NCBI GenBank assembly: GCA_002307055.1 | Contig: DBTM01000092.1 | Span: 1 to 36,171 of the forward strand | Direction: 5' to 3' | Length of the DNA stretch: 36,171 nucleotides | From: Clostridiales bacterium UBA1316 | GTDB taxonomy: Bacteria > Bacillota > Clostridia > Oscillospirales > Oscillospiraceae | Shown: piece by piece, positions 24,618 to 32,934 of the stretch | Numbering within the stretch: the first letter of the stretch is position 1 | Layout of the letters: every line of letters begins with the position of its first letter | Position numbers and translations under genes: made by a program | The notes under the pieces: model-generated | Told to the model about the DNA's origin: nothing | Databases searched by the model: none | Seen by the model: the letters and a program-made list of their open reading frames with translations, nothing else

Positions 24618-24660
24618 TCAAATAAAACAAATCCCCTCGAAAGAGCAATATCATAAAGAA

Positions 24661-24694
24661 AAGCACCGAATCGAAAGATTGAGTGCTTTTTTTG
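24661..24694. terminator. Terminator between the convergent M23 and antiporter genes
   Basis: AAAGCAC (24661-24667) pairs with GTGCTTT (24684-24690), with an inner GAATC/GATT, then a seven-T run on +. On the - strand the stem is followed by TTTTCTTT, so it can serve both genes. Confidence 0.8.
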
Positions 24695-24758
24695 CATTTG
24701 AGTGAAATTACCGGTGAGTTTGTCCGTTGCAGCGAGAGACATCATGCCGCGAATACCC

Positions 24759-25919
24759 TCAGCCGAGCTGCTGCTCAAGTTTATGCGTGAATACGAGCTT
24801 CAAGAGTATTGGCGTTACGATGGTGGTTAACAAAACAACAAGTATTGTGGGTATGAAAACTTCTTGCGTAATAATGTTGTTCTGAAGCCCTATATTCGCT
24901 GTTATAATTGCGACCTCACCGCGGGAGATCATGCCCACGCCGATTTGCAGCGATTCGCTGCGGCTTATTTTAAACATTCGCGCGGCAAAACTGCAGCCAA
25001 GCAATTTACCGAGTACAGCAACAATGAACATTACAGCCGTGATGATAAGCACTTTGCCGCTCATACCTTCGAGACTCGCTTCAAGCCCTACACTGGCGAA
25101 AAATATCAGCGAAAGGAATCCGCTTGAAATCGCTTTGACGTTGCGTTCAAGATATTCTTTGTGGTCAATCTGCGATAGCAAAAGACCGCAAAGATAAGCG
25201 CCTGTAATGGCGGCAATACCGATTCTTTCTGCGACAAAAGCAATAAGCAGAGCCGCGGCCAGCGCAAAAGTAAGCACTCTTCGGCTTGGCTGAATGGACT
25301 TCATAAGTCTGTTAAGCACTTTCGGCAAAAACACAATCGCCAGAACGCTGGCGATACAAAACAGCCCAATATTAACCAATGTGGAAACGAGAGACCCGCC
25401 CGTTCCGCCATTGCTGTATGCCAGCAGCGCCGATATTAAAACGAGCCCTAAAACATCGTCAATGACAGCAGCGCCAAGTATATTGATACCGGCTCTTGTA
25501 TTTAGCTTTCCCAGCTCGGTAAGCGTTTGCACGGTAATGCTGACGCTTGTCGCGGTCAGAATGACACCGATAAAAATATTTTCTACTATATTTTCATAAA
25601 ACAGGAAAGCGGTCAGAGTACCCAAGCCCAGGGGTAATATAATACCTGCTAAAGCAATGACAAACGAGGTCTTGCCTGCTTTTTTGAATTGTTCAACATT
25701 TGTTTCCAGGCCTGCAAGGAACATGAGCATTATGACGCCCAGGTTGGACAGCAGCTTAATATTCTCGCTGTACTGCACGAGGTTTAAAATAAGTGGACCA
25801 AGAATTACACCCGCCACGAGCGCGCCCAACACCTCCGGCATCTTTATTTTTCGGCTGATGAGACCTCCGAATTTTGTGCATATCAGAATTAACGCCAGAT
25901 CAAGCAATGTTTTTTCCAC
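24759..25919 (-). CDS. CPA2-family cation:proton antiporter
   Basis: A 386-residue polytopic membrane protein of the monovalent cation:proton antiporter-2 (KefB/NapA-like) family, exchanging Na+ or K+ for H+. Seen in order: an N-terminal helix with KMPEVLGALVAGVILGPLIL, the GVIMLMFLAGLETN segment, TATSVSITVQ, and the conserved ILGAAVIDDVLGLVLIS with the paired Asp residues of the ion site. It ends in LGCSFAARMFKISRSESLQ, GMISRGEVAIITANIG and a final helix. No C-terminal RCK/TrkA domain is present. The start is GTG 25919 behind GGGGAGGG. Confidence 0.87.
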   Translation of the reverse strand: MEKTLLDLALILICTKFGGLISRKIKMPEVLGALVAGVILGPLILNLVQYSENIKLLSNLGVIMLMFLAGLETNVEQFKKAGKTSFVIALAGIILPLGLGTLTAFLFYENIVENIFIGVILTATSVSITVQTLTELGKLNTRAGINILGAAVIDDVLGLVLISALLAYSNGGTGGSLVSTLVNIGLFCIASVLAIVFLPKVLNRLMKSIQPSRRVLTFALAAALLIAFVAERIGIAAITGAYLCGLLLSQIDHKEYLERNVKAISSGFLSLIFFASVGLEASLEGMSGKVLIITAVMFIVAVLGKLLGCSFAARMFKISRSESLQIGVGMISRGEVAIITANIGLQNNIITQEVFIPTILVVLLTTIVTPILLKLVFTHKLEQQLG

Positions 25920-25932
25920 GATAAACCCTCCC

Positions 25933-25972
25933 CAAAAAATAAAAGTGGGCAGCCCTTAAAAGGACTTCCCAC
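25933..25972 (-). terminator. Intrinsic terminator/attenuator upstream of the antiporter
   Basis: Read on -, GTGGG ... CCTT/AAGG ... CCCAC (25972-25945) is followed by TTTTATTTTTT and, 14 bases later, the antiporter GTG. It may end the dnaX-ybaB-ogt transcript or attenuate the antiporter. No known riboswitch was recognised in the about 95 bases between ogt and this hairpin. Confidence 0.65.
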
Positions 25973-26067
25973 CCAAGAAGCAGCATCTTGAAAACGGCTA
26001 ACGCCATCCAACCGACAAACACTATTTATTTAAGTATATCACCGAATAATTCTGAAATCAAACCCAA

Positions 26068-26538
26068 TCACTCGACAAAATATTCAAGCTTGCGCTCAAG
26101 ACTGAGCAGTGATTTTTTAATATCAAGTCCGCCGCCGTAGCCGACGAGGCTTCCATCGGCACCGATGACGCGGTGACAGGGGATTATAATCGATATCGGA
26201 TTTTTATTGTTTGCCATGCCGACGGCACGGCATGCTTTTACATTTCCAATAGTTATGGCGATATCCTTATATGAACGGGTTTCCCCGTACGGGATATCGC
26301 GCAGCGCGTTCCAAACAGCAAGCTGAAACGGTGTACCGTGCGGCTGAAGCGGCAGGTCAAACGTGGTTCTGCTGCCTTGGAAATATTCGGTCAATTGCTT
26401 TGCGGCGCGCCGGATCAGCGTTGTTTCCAGATTCTCCGTGTTATTCTTAGGACTGAAACTCAAGTCAGTGATTACGCCGTTTTCCTCGGCAATCCAAATT
26501 AACCCGATCGGCGTATGATACGAAAATGAATATTTCAT
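26068..26538 (-). CDS. ogt: Methylated-DNA-[protein]-cysteine S-methyltransferase
   Basis: A 156-residue suicide DNA-repair protein that removes methyl groups from O6-methylguanine. The active-site motif IIPCHRVIGADGSLVGYGGG is intact. Upstream, FQLAVWNALRDIPYGETRSY is the helix-turn-helix DNA-binding part. The ATG overlaps the ybaB stop (TAATG), so it is co-translated with ybaB. It occupies the position where recR is usually found after dnaX-ybaB in Bacillota. Confidence 0.92.
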   Translation of the reverse strand: MKYSFSYHTPIGLIWIAEENGVITDLSFSPKNNTENLETTLIRRAAKQLTEYFQGSRTTFDLPLQPHGTPFQLAVWNALRDIPYGETRSYKDIAITIGNVKACRAVGMANNKNPISIIIPCHRVIGADGSLVGYGGGLDIKKSLLSLERKLEYFVE

Positions 26539-26876
26539 TAAAAACCAAGATTTAAACCGCCGGTCAGTTTCGACATGTTATCATTCATTGTGGTGTCAGC
26601 CAGACGCAGGGCTTCATTGACGGCCGCCATCACCATGTCGCACAGCATATCAACATCGTCGGGATCTACTGCCTCAGGATTAATTTTCAGGGAGATAAGC
26701 TCATGTTTTCCGCTGACAACTGCTTCAACAACGCCGCCGCCGGATTTGGCAGTGTATGTTTTCTCTTCGAGCTCGGCTTGCATTTTCAGCATATCGGCTT
26801 GCACTTTCTGAGCCTGCTTAATCATATTCATGTTCATGCCGCCGCCGTGGCTGCCTTGAAATCCGCCTTTACCCAA
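26538..26876 (-). CDS. ybaB: YbaB/EbfC family nucleoid-associated protein
   Basis: A small DNA-binding protein usually encoded between dnaX and recR. It has a Gly-rich, Met-rich N-terminus, then IKQAQKVQADMLKMQAELEE (long helix), AKSGGGVVEAVVSGKHELIS and INPEAVDPDDVDMLCDMVMA, the family pattern. TTG 26876 is chosen because AAGGAG lies 8 bases upstream. An in-frame ATG at 26894 would place that ribosome site inside the gene and has none of its own. Length is 112 residues. Confidence 0.88.
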   Translation of the reverse strand: MGKGGFQGSHGGGMNMNMIKQAQKVQADMLKMQAELEEKTYTAKSGGGVVEAVVSGKHELISLKINPEAVDPDDVDMLCDMVMAAVNEALRLADTTMNDNMSKLTGGLNLGF

Positions 26877-26938
26877 TGTGGTCACTCCTTGCATTCGTTA
26901 ATATTTTAAATAAGCTAAGCGCTACTGATTTACTTTAT

Positions 26939-28552
26939 TTATTCGAATTTTATATTTGAAAATCGGCTTAAAGCATCCAATTTTTCACCACCGCCGCTTG
27001 CGCTGCCGTCATCCATGACGATGCGAACCATCATGACTTTATTTAAAATCGCGGCTGCGGATTCCTTGAGGGCAGCCGTCACCGGCGGTACATCAATGCG
27101 CAGTGCCGCAAACGGGTTTTTCGCCTTGACAGTCAAAGTGTTTTCATCAATCGACGCAGTTGAATGGAGCTGATCGTTTAAAAAGGAGAAACGTGATTCT
27201 TCAATCTTTGGCTTTGCGTGTGCCAGAATTTTACTCCATATCTCACCGGACAGTGCCTGGGATGGCACCTCGGCGGCGGTAACCGGCGCTGCAATTTCAG
27301 CTTCCGGCATTATTGCGGGTACCGGCGCTGTTTCGGGCACAGGAAAATGGTTAACTGCGGGTTTCTCCGGTTGGGCCGGAGGCGCTTTTACAGCCGGAAT
27401 AATATCGATATCGCTGCTCAGCCTTTCCTCGAGCTGTGCCACGCGCGAGAGCAGTGAGGTAACATCGGTATTCAGGCGGCTGTCGCACAGACGCATCAGG
27501 CACAGTTCGACATCGAGCTTCCCGCCGGAGCTCTTTGCTAAATTCTGCGTCGTCTCTCTCAGAATATCCATGACAGTCAGGAGCTGTTCGGGTGTAAAAT
27601 GCTTGGCGTAGAGCTGCAGCACTGTGTAATCAAAACCGCCGCTCAGAAGACCTGTCCCGCCTTTGGGCATGAGCAGCGTAATCAGTACATCCCGGGTGAG
27701 ATTTGTCAGTTCTTCCAAAACGGAGGACATGACTTTTCCGCTGTTATAGAGCTTGTTCAGCAGGTCTAAAGCGGCGGCGGTATCGTTTTTAGCAACGGCG
27801 GAGAGGATATCGCTTATTTCATTGCTGCCGGCCAAACCGATGGCGGTTAAAACGCGGTCATAATCAACGGTATCATCCCAAGCGCACTGGTCCAGGAGCG
27901 AAAGCGCATCGCGGAGAGAACCGTCTGCGAGCCGCACGAGAAGATTCGAGGCATCGTTCGTCAAAGTGATGTTCTCCTGCCGGGCAATGTAATGCAGACG
28001 CGCGGCGATTATTTCCGGCAGGATGCGTTTAAACGTAAAACGCTGACAGCGGGACAAAATCGTCGCAGGGACCTTATGGATCTCAGTCGTCGCTAATATA
28101 AATATCAGATGCTCGGGCGGTTCTTCAAGAATCTTTAACAGCGCGTTGAAAGCCGGGACGGAGAGCATATGCACCTCATCGATGATATAGACGCGCTTTT
28201 TAACGTCGAGCGGCGATAAAACGGCTTCTTCGCGCAGCGCGCGGACGTTGTCAACGCCGTTATTTGAGGCGGCGTCAATTTCCACGACATCCATATTGCT
28301 GCCGTTTTCTATGTTCATGCAGGAATGGCATTTATTGCACGGGCTGCCGTTTTCGGGATGCTCGCAGTTTATGGCCTTTGCGAGTATTTTTGCGCATGTT
28401 GTCTTTCCGGTGCCACGCGTGCCGACAAACAGATAAGCATGTGATAAACGCCCGCTGGAAATCTGCCGCTTGAGCGTCTCGGAAATATGCTCCTGACCAA
28501 CGACGTCATCAAAAGTTTTTGGACGCCATTTTCTGTATAAAACCTGATACAT
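26939..28552 (-). CDS. dnaX: DNA polymerase III subunit gamma/tau
   Basis: Clamp-loader ATPase of the replisome, 537 residues. The N-terminus YQVLYRKWRPKTFDDVVGQE is diagnostic. Walker A is GTRGTGKTT, a zinc module CEHPENGSPCNKCHSC follows, Walker B region is VYIIDEVHML, and sensor 1 is LATTEIHKVPATILSRCQRF. A Pro/Ala-rich linker (about residues 380-435) leads to a C-terminal tau-like domain. The start at 28552 is chosen because AAGGGGCG is suitably spaced upstream; an in-frame ATG at 28573 adds seven residues with poorer support. It lies downstream of the SRP RNA, a common arrangement in Bacillota. Confidence 0.94.
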   Translation of the reverse strand: MYQVLYRKWRPKTFDDVVGQEHISETLKRQISSGRLSHAYLFVGTRGTGKTTCAKILAKAINCEHPENGSPCNKCHSCMNIENGSNMDVVEIDAASNNGVDNVRALREEAVLSPLDVKKRVYIIDEVHMLSVPAFNALLKILEEPPEHLIFILATTEIHKVPATILSRCQRFTFKRILPEIIAARLHYIARQENITLTNDASNLLVRLADGSLRDALSLLDQCAWDDTVDYDRVLTAIGLAGSNEISDILSAVAKNDTAAALDLLNKLYNSGKVMSSVLEELTNLTRDVLITLLMPKGGTGLLSGGFDYTVLQLYAKHFTPEQLLTVMDILRETTQNLAKSSGGKLDVELCLMRLCDSRLNTDVTSLLSRVAQLEERLSSDIDIIPAVKAPPAQPEKPAVNHFPVPETAPVPAIMPEAEIAAPVTAAEVPSQALSGEIWSKILAHAKPKIEESRFSFLNDQLHSTASIDENTLTVKAKNPFAALRIDVPPVTAALKESAAAILNKVMMVRIVMDDGSASGGGEKLDALSRFSNIKFE

Positions 28553-28593
28553 TTTAGAGCGCCCCTTCTTCATAACATAGGTTATATAGCGGC

Positions 28594-28671
28594 GCGTTGT
28601 GCCGATTGTTATTTAATCAGCGCAACGCGCATGGCATTATTGCCGCAAGTGCGATGGGTAACATCGTGCTT
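28594..28671 (-). repeat. Two adjacent hairpins between the SRP RNA and dnaX
   Basis: The first hairpin, just 3' of the SRP RNA, pairs CCGCAAG with CTTGCGG and CGATG with CATCG around a TTAC loop (about 28642-28675). The second pairs GCGCAACGCGC with GCGCGTTGTGC, one wobble (about 28594-28632). Neither is followed by a T-run. They probably define processing of a joint SRP RNA-dnaX transcript. Confidence 0.5.
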
Positions 28672-28673
28672 GC

Positions 28674-28966
28674 GGCGCAGGGCAAGGCTGCACACTGGCC
28701 GTTGAAGGTGTGATATGCCCGTTACCCAGGCAGCCGACTCAGAGCCGGCGGCCTCGCGGCACACGCAAGATTTCGCTTAATGCTGCTCGGTTCCCCGCCT
28801 GACATGGTTCACGAATTTACGTTGCGCAAGACCGGCTCGTCAACGCCGCTTACCTGAGGCTGACGACACATCACAAATCCGAAGGCCGGAATTCATCCCT
28901 GCTGTAGCGGGTTGCAGGTGACAGGGCACCGCTGTCTCCCCGACTAGTGCAGCCTTGCCCCGCGCC
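28674..28966 (-). ncRNA. ffs: Signal recognition particle RNA, large bacterial (Alu-containing) type
   Basis: On the minus strand the about 293-base RNA begins GGCGCGGGGCAAGGCTGCAC and ends GTGCAGCCTTGCCCTGCGCC, which pair as the closing stem. Near 28777-28810 lies the SRP domain loop: ACCATGTCAGG opposite GAACCGAGCAGCAT, the Ffh-binding helix 8. Near 28897-28940 the Alu-domain sequence GCGGTGCCCTGTCACC is present. The length fits the Bacillota 6S-type scRNA, not the short 4.5S form. Confidence 0.93.
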
Positions 28967-29080
28967 GAAAAGCCGTTTGCGCGGGTGAAAGTGCTATTAT
29001 TATACTACGTGAGGAAGCTATTATCAATATGTATAATTTTGAGTTACTCCAGAAAAATCAGTATGCAAAAAGGTATATGT

Positions 29081-29110
29081 AAAGCCGGATGGCCTGGAGC
29101 CGCCCGGCGT
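29081..29110 (-). terminator. Possible terminator of the small-peptide genes
   Basis: On -, GCCGGGCGG...CCATCCGGC forms a short GC-rich hairpin followed by TTTACAT. The T-run is short, so confidence is low. The rest of 28967-29135 shows no gene. Confidence 0.4.
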
Positions 29111-29135
29111 ATTTATTTTATAACTGCGGCTATCA

Positions 29136-29237
29136 TTATTCGCAGAAGGAGAAGCCTCCGAAGCAGAATATGATAACAAGGATGATGACTAACCAGACGC
29201 AGCTGTTATTGCCGAAAAGTCCACGGTCGCAGCCCAT
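29136..29237 (-). CDS. 33-residue hydrophobic Cys-containing peptide, copy 1
   Basis: ATG 29237 is preceded by GGGAGGAATCGATA, a good ribosome site. The N-terminus MGCDRGLFGNNS leads into the transmembrane stretch CVWLVIILVIIFCFGGF and ends near FCE. It is a near-copy of the peptide at 29321-29419. The one-helix, Gly/Cys-rich layout resembles small YjcZ-type sporulation membrane peptides of Bacillota. Function unknown; the conserved copy makes it a real gene. Confidence 0.72.
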   Translation of the reverse strand: MGCDRGLFGNNSCVWLVIILVIIFCFGGFSFCE

Positions 29238-29320
29238 TATCGATTCCTCCCAAAATGTTCTGCCCTAAAATAGTTCAGGGCTCAGTTTATCTTATTCTGG
29301 CTGAGGTGAAAGGTTCCGGG

Positions 29321-29419
29321 TTATCTCTCGCACATGGTGAAGCCGCCGAAGCAGAATATGATGACAAGGATGATGACAAGCCATACGCAGTTATCGCCAA
29401 AAAATCCGTGAGCGCACAT
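29321..29419 (-). CDS. 32-residue hydrophobic Cys-containing peptide, copy 2
   Basis: ATG 29419 follows AGGAGGCATTATAT. MCAHGFFGDN is followed by CVWLVIILVIIFCFGGF, identical at these 17 residues to copy 1, then TMCER. Nucleotide differences between the copies are mostly silent in the helix, so selection acts on the peptide. It is probably membrane-inserted. It lies 83 bases upstream of copy 1 and shortly after the SLH gene, on the same strand. Confidence 0.72.
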   Translation of the reverse strand: MCAHGFFGDNCVWLVIILVIIFCFGGFTMCER

Positions 29420-29502
29420 ATATAATGCCTCCTAAATCTGTGTTGCCCATAATGGGTAACCATTTTGGGTTCACCATATTTTATTCAGGAGCGCTCCGGT
29501 GG

Positions 29503-30606
29503 TTACTTACCGGCTATTTTTTGGCAAAAGTTATGCATAATTTGTGCGACCTGCGCTCTTGAAGCGGTACTTTCCGGCAGAAGCTTTCCGTCAGCCCCGG
29601 TGATAAGGGTGTTATAAGCCGCCCATTTTAACGCATCTGCGGCGTAAGAGGATGCCTCGCTTTTATCCGGGAAGGAATCAAACACGGATGTATTCCCGTA
29701 AACCTGGCTGTAGCCGGCGTATGACGCATATCGGTATAAGATAACAGCCATTTGTTCACGCGTAATGAAATCATCGGGATGAAACTGACCGTCGCTATAC
29801 CCTGCAGCAACATTATTGGTGCTTGCCCAAACCACCGCATTATAATAATATTGGGATGCGGCGACGTCGGAGAAAACGGATGATGCGTTCATAGCCGGTT
29901 TCCCGGCGAGCCTATATAATACTGTTACAAACATGCCTCTTGTCATTGAAGTCTGCGGTGAAAAGGTCACCGCGGTTGTGCCGTTGAAGAGATTGTTGTC
30001 GCTCGCGTATTTAACGGCGTTATAAAACCAGTCGGTGGTGCTGACGTCGAGGAATAAGACCGGATTGACGATGACGGTACCGTTGGATTTATAATATCCG
30101 TCAATCAGGCAGGCGGCATTCGCCGCCGCGGAGAACTGCGCCGATGTGTTCTCAGCACAAAAATACCGCTGATTGGCTGTAACGGAGGCAGAGGCGCCAA
30201 CCTCCTCGCCGGTCGAAATATTAATAACAGTGCCCTTATTTATAGTAAGTGAAGCAGTGCCTGCGGTGAGTATAAAGATGCTGCCGGTAACAAGTTCCGC
30301 TGATGTTCCCGCGGGGAGACTCACAGCTGTAAAAGTGCCGGCAAAAGCATAGCCGTCATATCCGCCAAGCTGAAGGACGGATGCATCATAGGTTTCCTGG
30401 AGCTTATTTTGGGCATCACTGTATAATTTTCCTATGGAACTGTCGATGAGGGTCTTATTATCACGCTGTATCGCCGGAAGGAAGGAATTATGAATATAAC
30501 TGAGCGAAATGAGAGGGTCGCCGGACGAACCCGGCGCAGAGGCATATGCTGTTGTAAAACAAAAAAGAAGCAGCAAAACGAGTGCGATTGCTATAAATCG
30601 TTTCAT
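29503..30606 (-). CDS. SLH-domain surface protein
   Basis: A 367-residue exported protein with a signal peptide (about 1-23, ending AYA) and a unique N-terminal region (about 24-185) with helical then beta character and no recognised family. Three SLH repeats (about 188-365) begin FLDVSTTDWFYNAVKYASDN. They closely resemble the SLH block of the giant protein at 7424, so both probably anchor to the same pyruvylated wall polymer. The ATG is behind TGGAGGTAG. Role unknown. Confidence 0.85.
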   Translation of the reverse strand: MKRFIAIALVLLLLFCFTTAYASAPGSSGDPLISLSYIHNSFLPAIQRDNKTLIDSSIGKLYSDAQNKLQETYDASVLQLGGYDGYAFAGTFTAVSLPAGTSAELVTGSIFILTAGTASLTINKGTVINISTGEEVGASASVTANQRYFCAENTSAQFSAAANAACLIDGYYKSNGTVIVNPVLFLDVSTTDWFYNAVKYASDNNLFNGTTAVTFSPQTSMTRGMFVTVLYRLAGKPAMNASSVFSDVAASQYYYNAVVWASTNNVAAGYSDGQFHPDDFITREQMAVILYRYASYAGYSQVYGNTSVFDSFPDKSEASSYAADALKWAAYNTLITGADGKLLPESTASRAQVAQIMHNFCQKIAGK

Positions 30607-30718
30607 TTTCTACCTCCAAAAATTTTCTGACGTTGAAATTACTATCTGTTTATGAATGCGCTGTTTTCTGATTTTTATGGATAAACCTAGTACAGCATAT
30701 CATGATAAGGGTATAATA

Positions 30719-30736
30719 TCAACACGGACGTGTTGA
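30719..30736. promoter_or_regulatory. 18-bp perfect palindrome overlapping a -35 box, candidate operator of the nifS-nadA-iscU operon
   Basis: TCAACACG-GA-CGTGTTGA is a perfect 8+8 inverted repeat with a 2-base centre. Its right arm overlaps the TTGACA at 30733-30738. A repressor bound here would block the operon. The regulator is not known from sequence. Confidence 0.6.
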
Positions 30737-30759
30737 CAAAAATTACCCTGTGGTATAAA
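30733..30759 (+). promoter_or_regulatory. Putative promoter of nifS-nadA-iscU
   Basis: TTGACA (30733-30738) and TATAAA (30754-30759) preceded by TG (extended -10 type). The spacer is 15 bases, short, but the extended -10 may compensate. Confidence 0.6.
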
Positions 30760-30811
30760 TTGAAATCATGATATAAAGAGAAAAGCCCTAATGGCAAGAC
30801 TGGAGATTATA

Positions 30812-31993
30812 ATGACAGCAAGACGAGTCTATGCAGATAACGCCGGCACGACGGCATTATCCAAAACGGCGCTGGATGCTATGATGCCTTATCTGACAGA
30901 GCATTACGGAAATCCTTCGGCGATATACAGCATTGGCAGAGAAGCAAAGAAAGGGCTCGAAGCCTCGCGAACGAAAATTGCGGCGGCGATTGGGGCAAAG
31001 CCCGAGGAGATCTATTTTACAGGCAGCGGTACGGAAGCCGATAACTGGGCCCTCAGAGGGACGGCTGAAATCAAGAGCAAAAAGGGTAAGCACATCATCA
31101 CCTCATCAATCGAGCACCATGCTATTTCTCATACGCTTGAATATCTGGAAAAGCAGGGCTTCGTAATCACATACCTTCCTGTGAATAATATCGGCCGGAT
31201 ATCGCTTGACGATTTAAAAAATGCCATTCGCGAGGATACAATCCTCATTACCATCATGACGGCGAACAATGAAATAGGGACAATCCAGCCTATCGCAGAA
31301 ATCGGAGAGATAGCGCGTGCCAAAGCAATAGTGTTCCATACCGATGCTGTTCAGGCTGTCGGTCATATACCGATCAATGTCGTTGATATGAATATCGATA
31401 TGATGTCGATTGCCGGCCACAAGTTCAGGGGGCCAAAAGGTGTCGGCGCTCTTTACATTAAAAAGGGCAACTATATCCCGCCGCTTTTATATGGCGGAGG
31501 ACAGGAAAATAAAAGGCGTTCCTCAACAGAAAATGTCGCTGGTATTGTCGGTATGGCCGCAGCGCTTGAGGAAGCGACTGCGCATATGAGCAGCAACGTC
31601 AAAAAAATAACCGCGCTGCGGGACAAGCTAATATCCGAGCTTCTCAAAATACCGTATTCGCAGCTGACGGGCGACCCAATCGGGAGACTGCCGGGCACAG
31701 CTTCGTTTGTGTTTGACTGTGTCGAAGGCGAAGCAATGGTTCTGACCCTGGATAACGCGGGGATCAGCGCGTCCTCCGGCTCAGCCTGTTCGTCGGCATC
31801 ACTAGACCCTTCCCATGTACTGCTGGCGACGGGACTCAAACATGAGGTGGCGCACGGCTCTGTTCGGCTGTCCATCAACGAAACAACATCCGATGAAGAC
31901 ATAGATTATATTATTGAAAAATTACCGCCAATAATAGAAAAGCTCAGAGCTATGTCACCGCTCTGGGAGGATAGACTCAATGGAAAATATTAA
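30812..31993 (+). CDS. nifS: Cysteine desulfurase (NifS/IscS family)
   Basis: PLP enzyme that takes sulfur from cysteine for Fe-S clusters, giving alanine and an enzyme persulfide. The start YADNAGTTALS is typical. The PLP lysine lies in MSIAGHKFRGPKGVGALY, and the persulfide cysteine in ASSGSACSSASLDPSHVL. ATG 30812 is chosen because TGGAG is 6 bases upstream; an in-frame ATG at 30791 adds seven residues without a ribosome site. It overlaps nadA by 14 bases and shares an operon with the iscU scaffold, so it probably supplies the cluster for NadA. Confidence 0.92.
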   Translation: MTARRVYADNAGTTALSKTALDAMMPYLTEHYGNPSAIYSIGREAKKGLEASRTKIAAAIGAKPEEIYFTGSGTEADNWALRGTAEIKSKKGKHIITSSIEHHAISHTLEYLEKQGFVITYLPVNNIGRISLDDLKNAIREDTILITIMTANNEIGTIQPIAEIGEIARAKAIVFHTDAVQAVGHIPINVVDMNIDMMSIAGHKFRGPKGVGALYIKKGNYIPPLLYGGGQENKRRSSTENVAGIVGMAAALEEATAHMSSNVKKITALRDKLISELLKIPYSQLTGDPIGRLPGTASFVFDCVEGEAMVLTLDNAGISASSGSACSSASLDPSHVLLATGLKHEVAHGSVRLSINETTSDEDIDYIIEKLPPIIEKLRAMSPLWEDRLNGKY

Positions 31994-32891
31994 AGAAATC
32001 CAAAACAAAATATTAAAATTAAAAAAAGAAAAAAATGCGCTCATCCTCGCCCATTATTATGTCCCGCTTGATGTGCAGGACATTGCCGATCACGTCTGCG
32101 ATTCCTTTGAGATGGCCAAACGGGCCAAGGAAGCAAAAGAAAAGCTGATTATCATCTGCGGTGTCCGCTTTATGGGCGAGAGTGCCAAGATACTCTCACC
32201 CGATAAAAAAATTCTCATACCGGCGCCTGACGCAGGCTGCCCGATGGCCGATATGGTTACGGTGGATGATGTCAGGCGGCTGAAAGCTGAGCACCCCAAA
32301 GCCGCTGTCGTGTGTTATGTAAACTCGTCGGCGGCGGTAAAAGCGGAATCCGATATATGCTGCACCTCATCCTCGGCTTTGCGTATCGCCAAAGCCATAG
32401 AAGCAGACGAAATTATATTCATTCCGGATGTCCATCTTGCCGAGTATACGGCGTCAAAGGTGCCGGATAAAAAATTCATATTTCATACCGGTTTTTGCCC
32501 AACGCACCACCGGATTACCGAAGCGGATATCTTAGCGGCAAAAAAAGCGCACCCTGACGCCCAATTTGCCGTTCACCCCGAATGCAGGTCCGAGGTATTG
32601 AAACACGCGGATTTCATCGGCAGCACGGCAGAAATTATAAAATTCGCCCGCGAAACAAAGGCGAAAGAGGTTATCATAGGCACAGAGATGGAGATTGCCG
32701 CACGGCTTCAGCGGGAGTTGCCGGAGAAGAAGTTTTTCTCGGTCACCTCCGCCTTTGTTTGCCCAAATATGAAGAAAATTACGCTTGCCTCCGTCCTGAA
32801 CAGCCTCAAAAACGAAGAATATGAAATAAACCTCGACGAGAAAGAAGCCAACGCCGCCAGACAAAGCCTTGAGCGCATGGTTGCACGCTGA
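31980..32891 (+). CDS. nadA: Quinolinate synthase NadA
   Basis: [4Fe-4S] enzyme condensing iminoaspartate with dihydroxyacetone phosphate to quinolinate in de novo NAD synthesis. It is 303 residues. Characteristic motifs are ALILAHYYVP, GVRFMGESAKIL, VVCYVNSSAAVKAESDICCT, FIPDVHLAEY, HPECRSEV and VCPNMKKITL, which hold the cluster cysteines. The start overlaps nifS and has GGGAGGA upstream. nadB and nadC are not in the window, so iminoaspartate and the next step come from genes elsewhere. Confidence 0.95.
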   Translation: MENIKEIQNKILKLKKEKNALILAHYYVPLDVQDIADHVCDSFEMAKRAKEAKEKLIIICGVRFMGESAKILSPDKKILIPAPDAGCPMADMVTVDDVRRLKAEHPKAAVVCYVNSSAAVKAESDICCTSSSALRIAKAIEADEIIFIPDVHLAEYTASKVPDKKFIFHTGFCPTHHRITEADILAAKKAHPDAQFAVHPECRSEVLKHADFIGSTAEIIKFARETKAKEVIIGTEMEIAARLQRELPEKKFFSVTSAFVCPNMKKITLASVLNSLKNEEYEINLDEKEANAARQSLERMVAR

Positions 32892-32934
32892 TACTATTGA
32901 TATAAAATAGACAGTTGATATAGGAGATATAAGC

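Noticed and set aside
25973..26067. Possible fluoride, sodium or c-di-AMP riboswitch ahead of the antiporter.
   Set aside because: A GATGGCGTTAGCC piece loosely recalls the fluoride motif, but the second conserved half (CTGATGACTCC-like) is missing, and no other known aptamer was matched. Only the terminator hairpin is reported.
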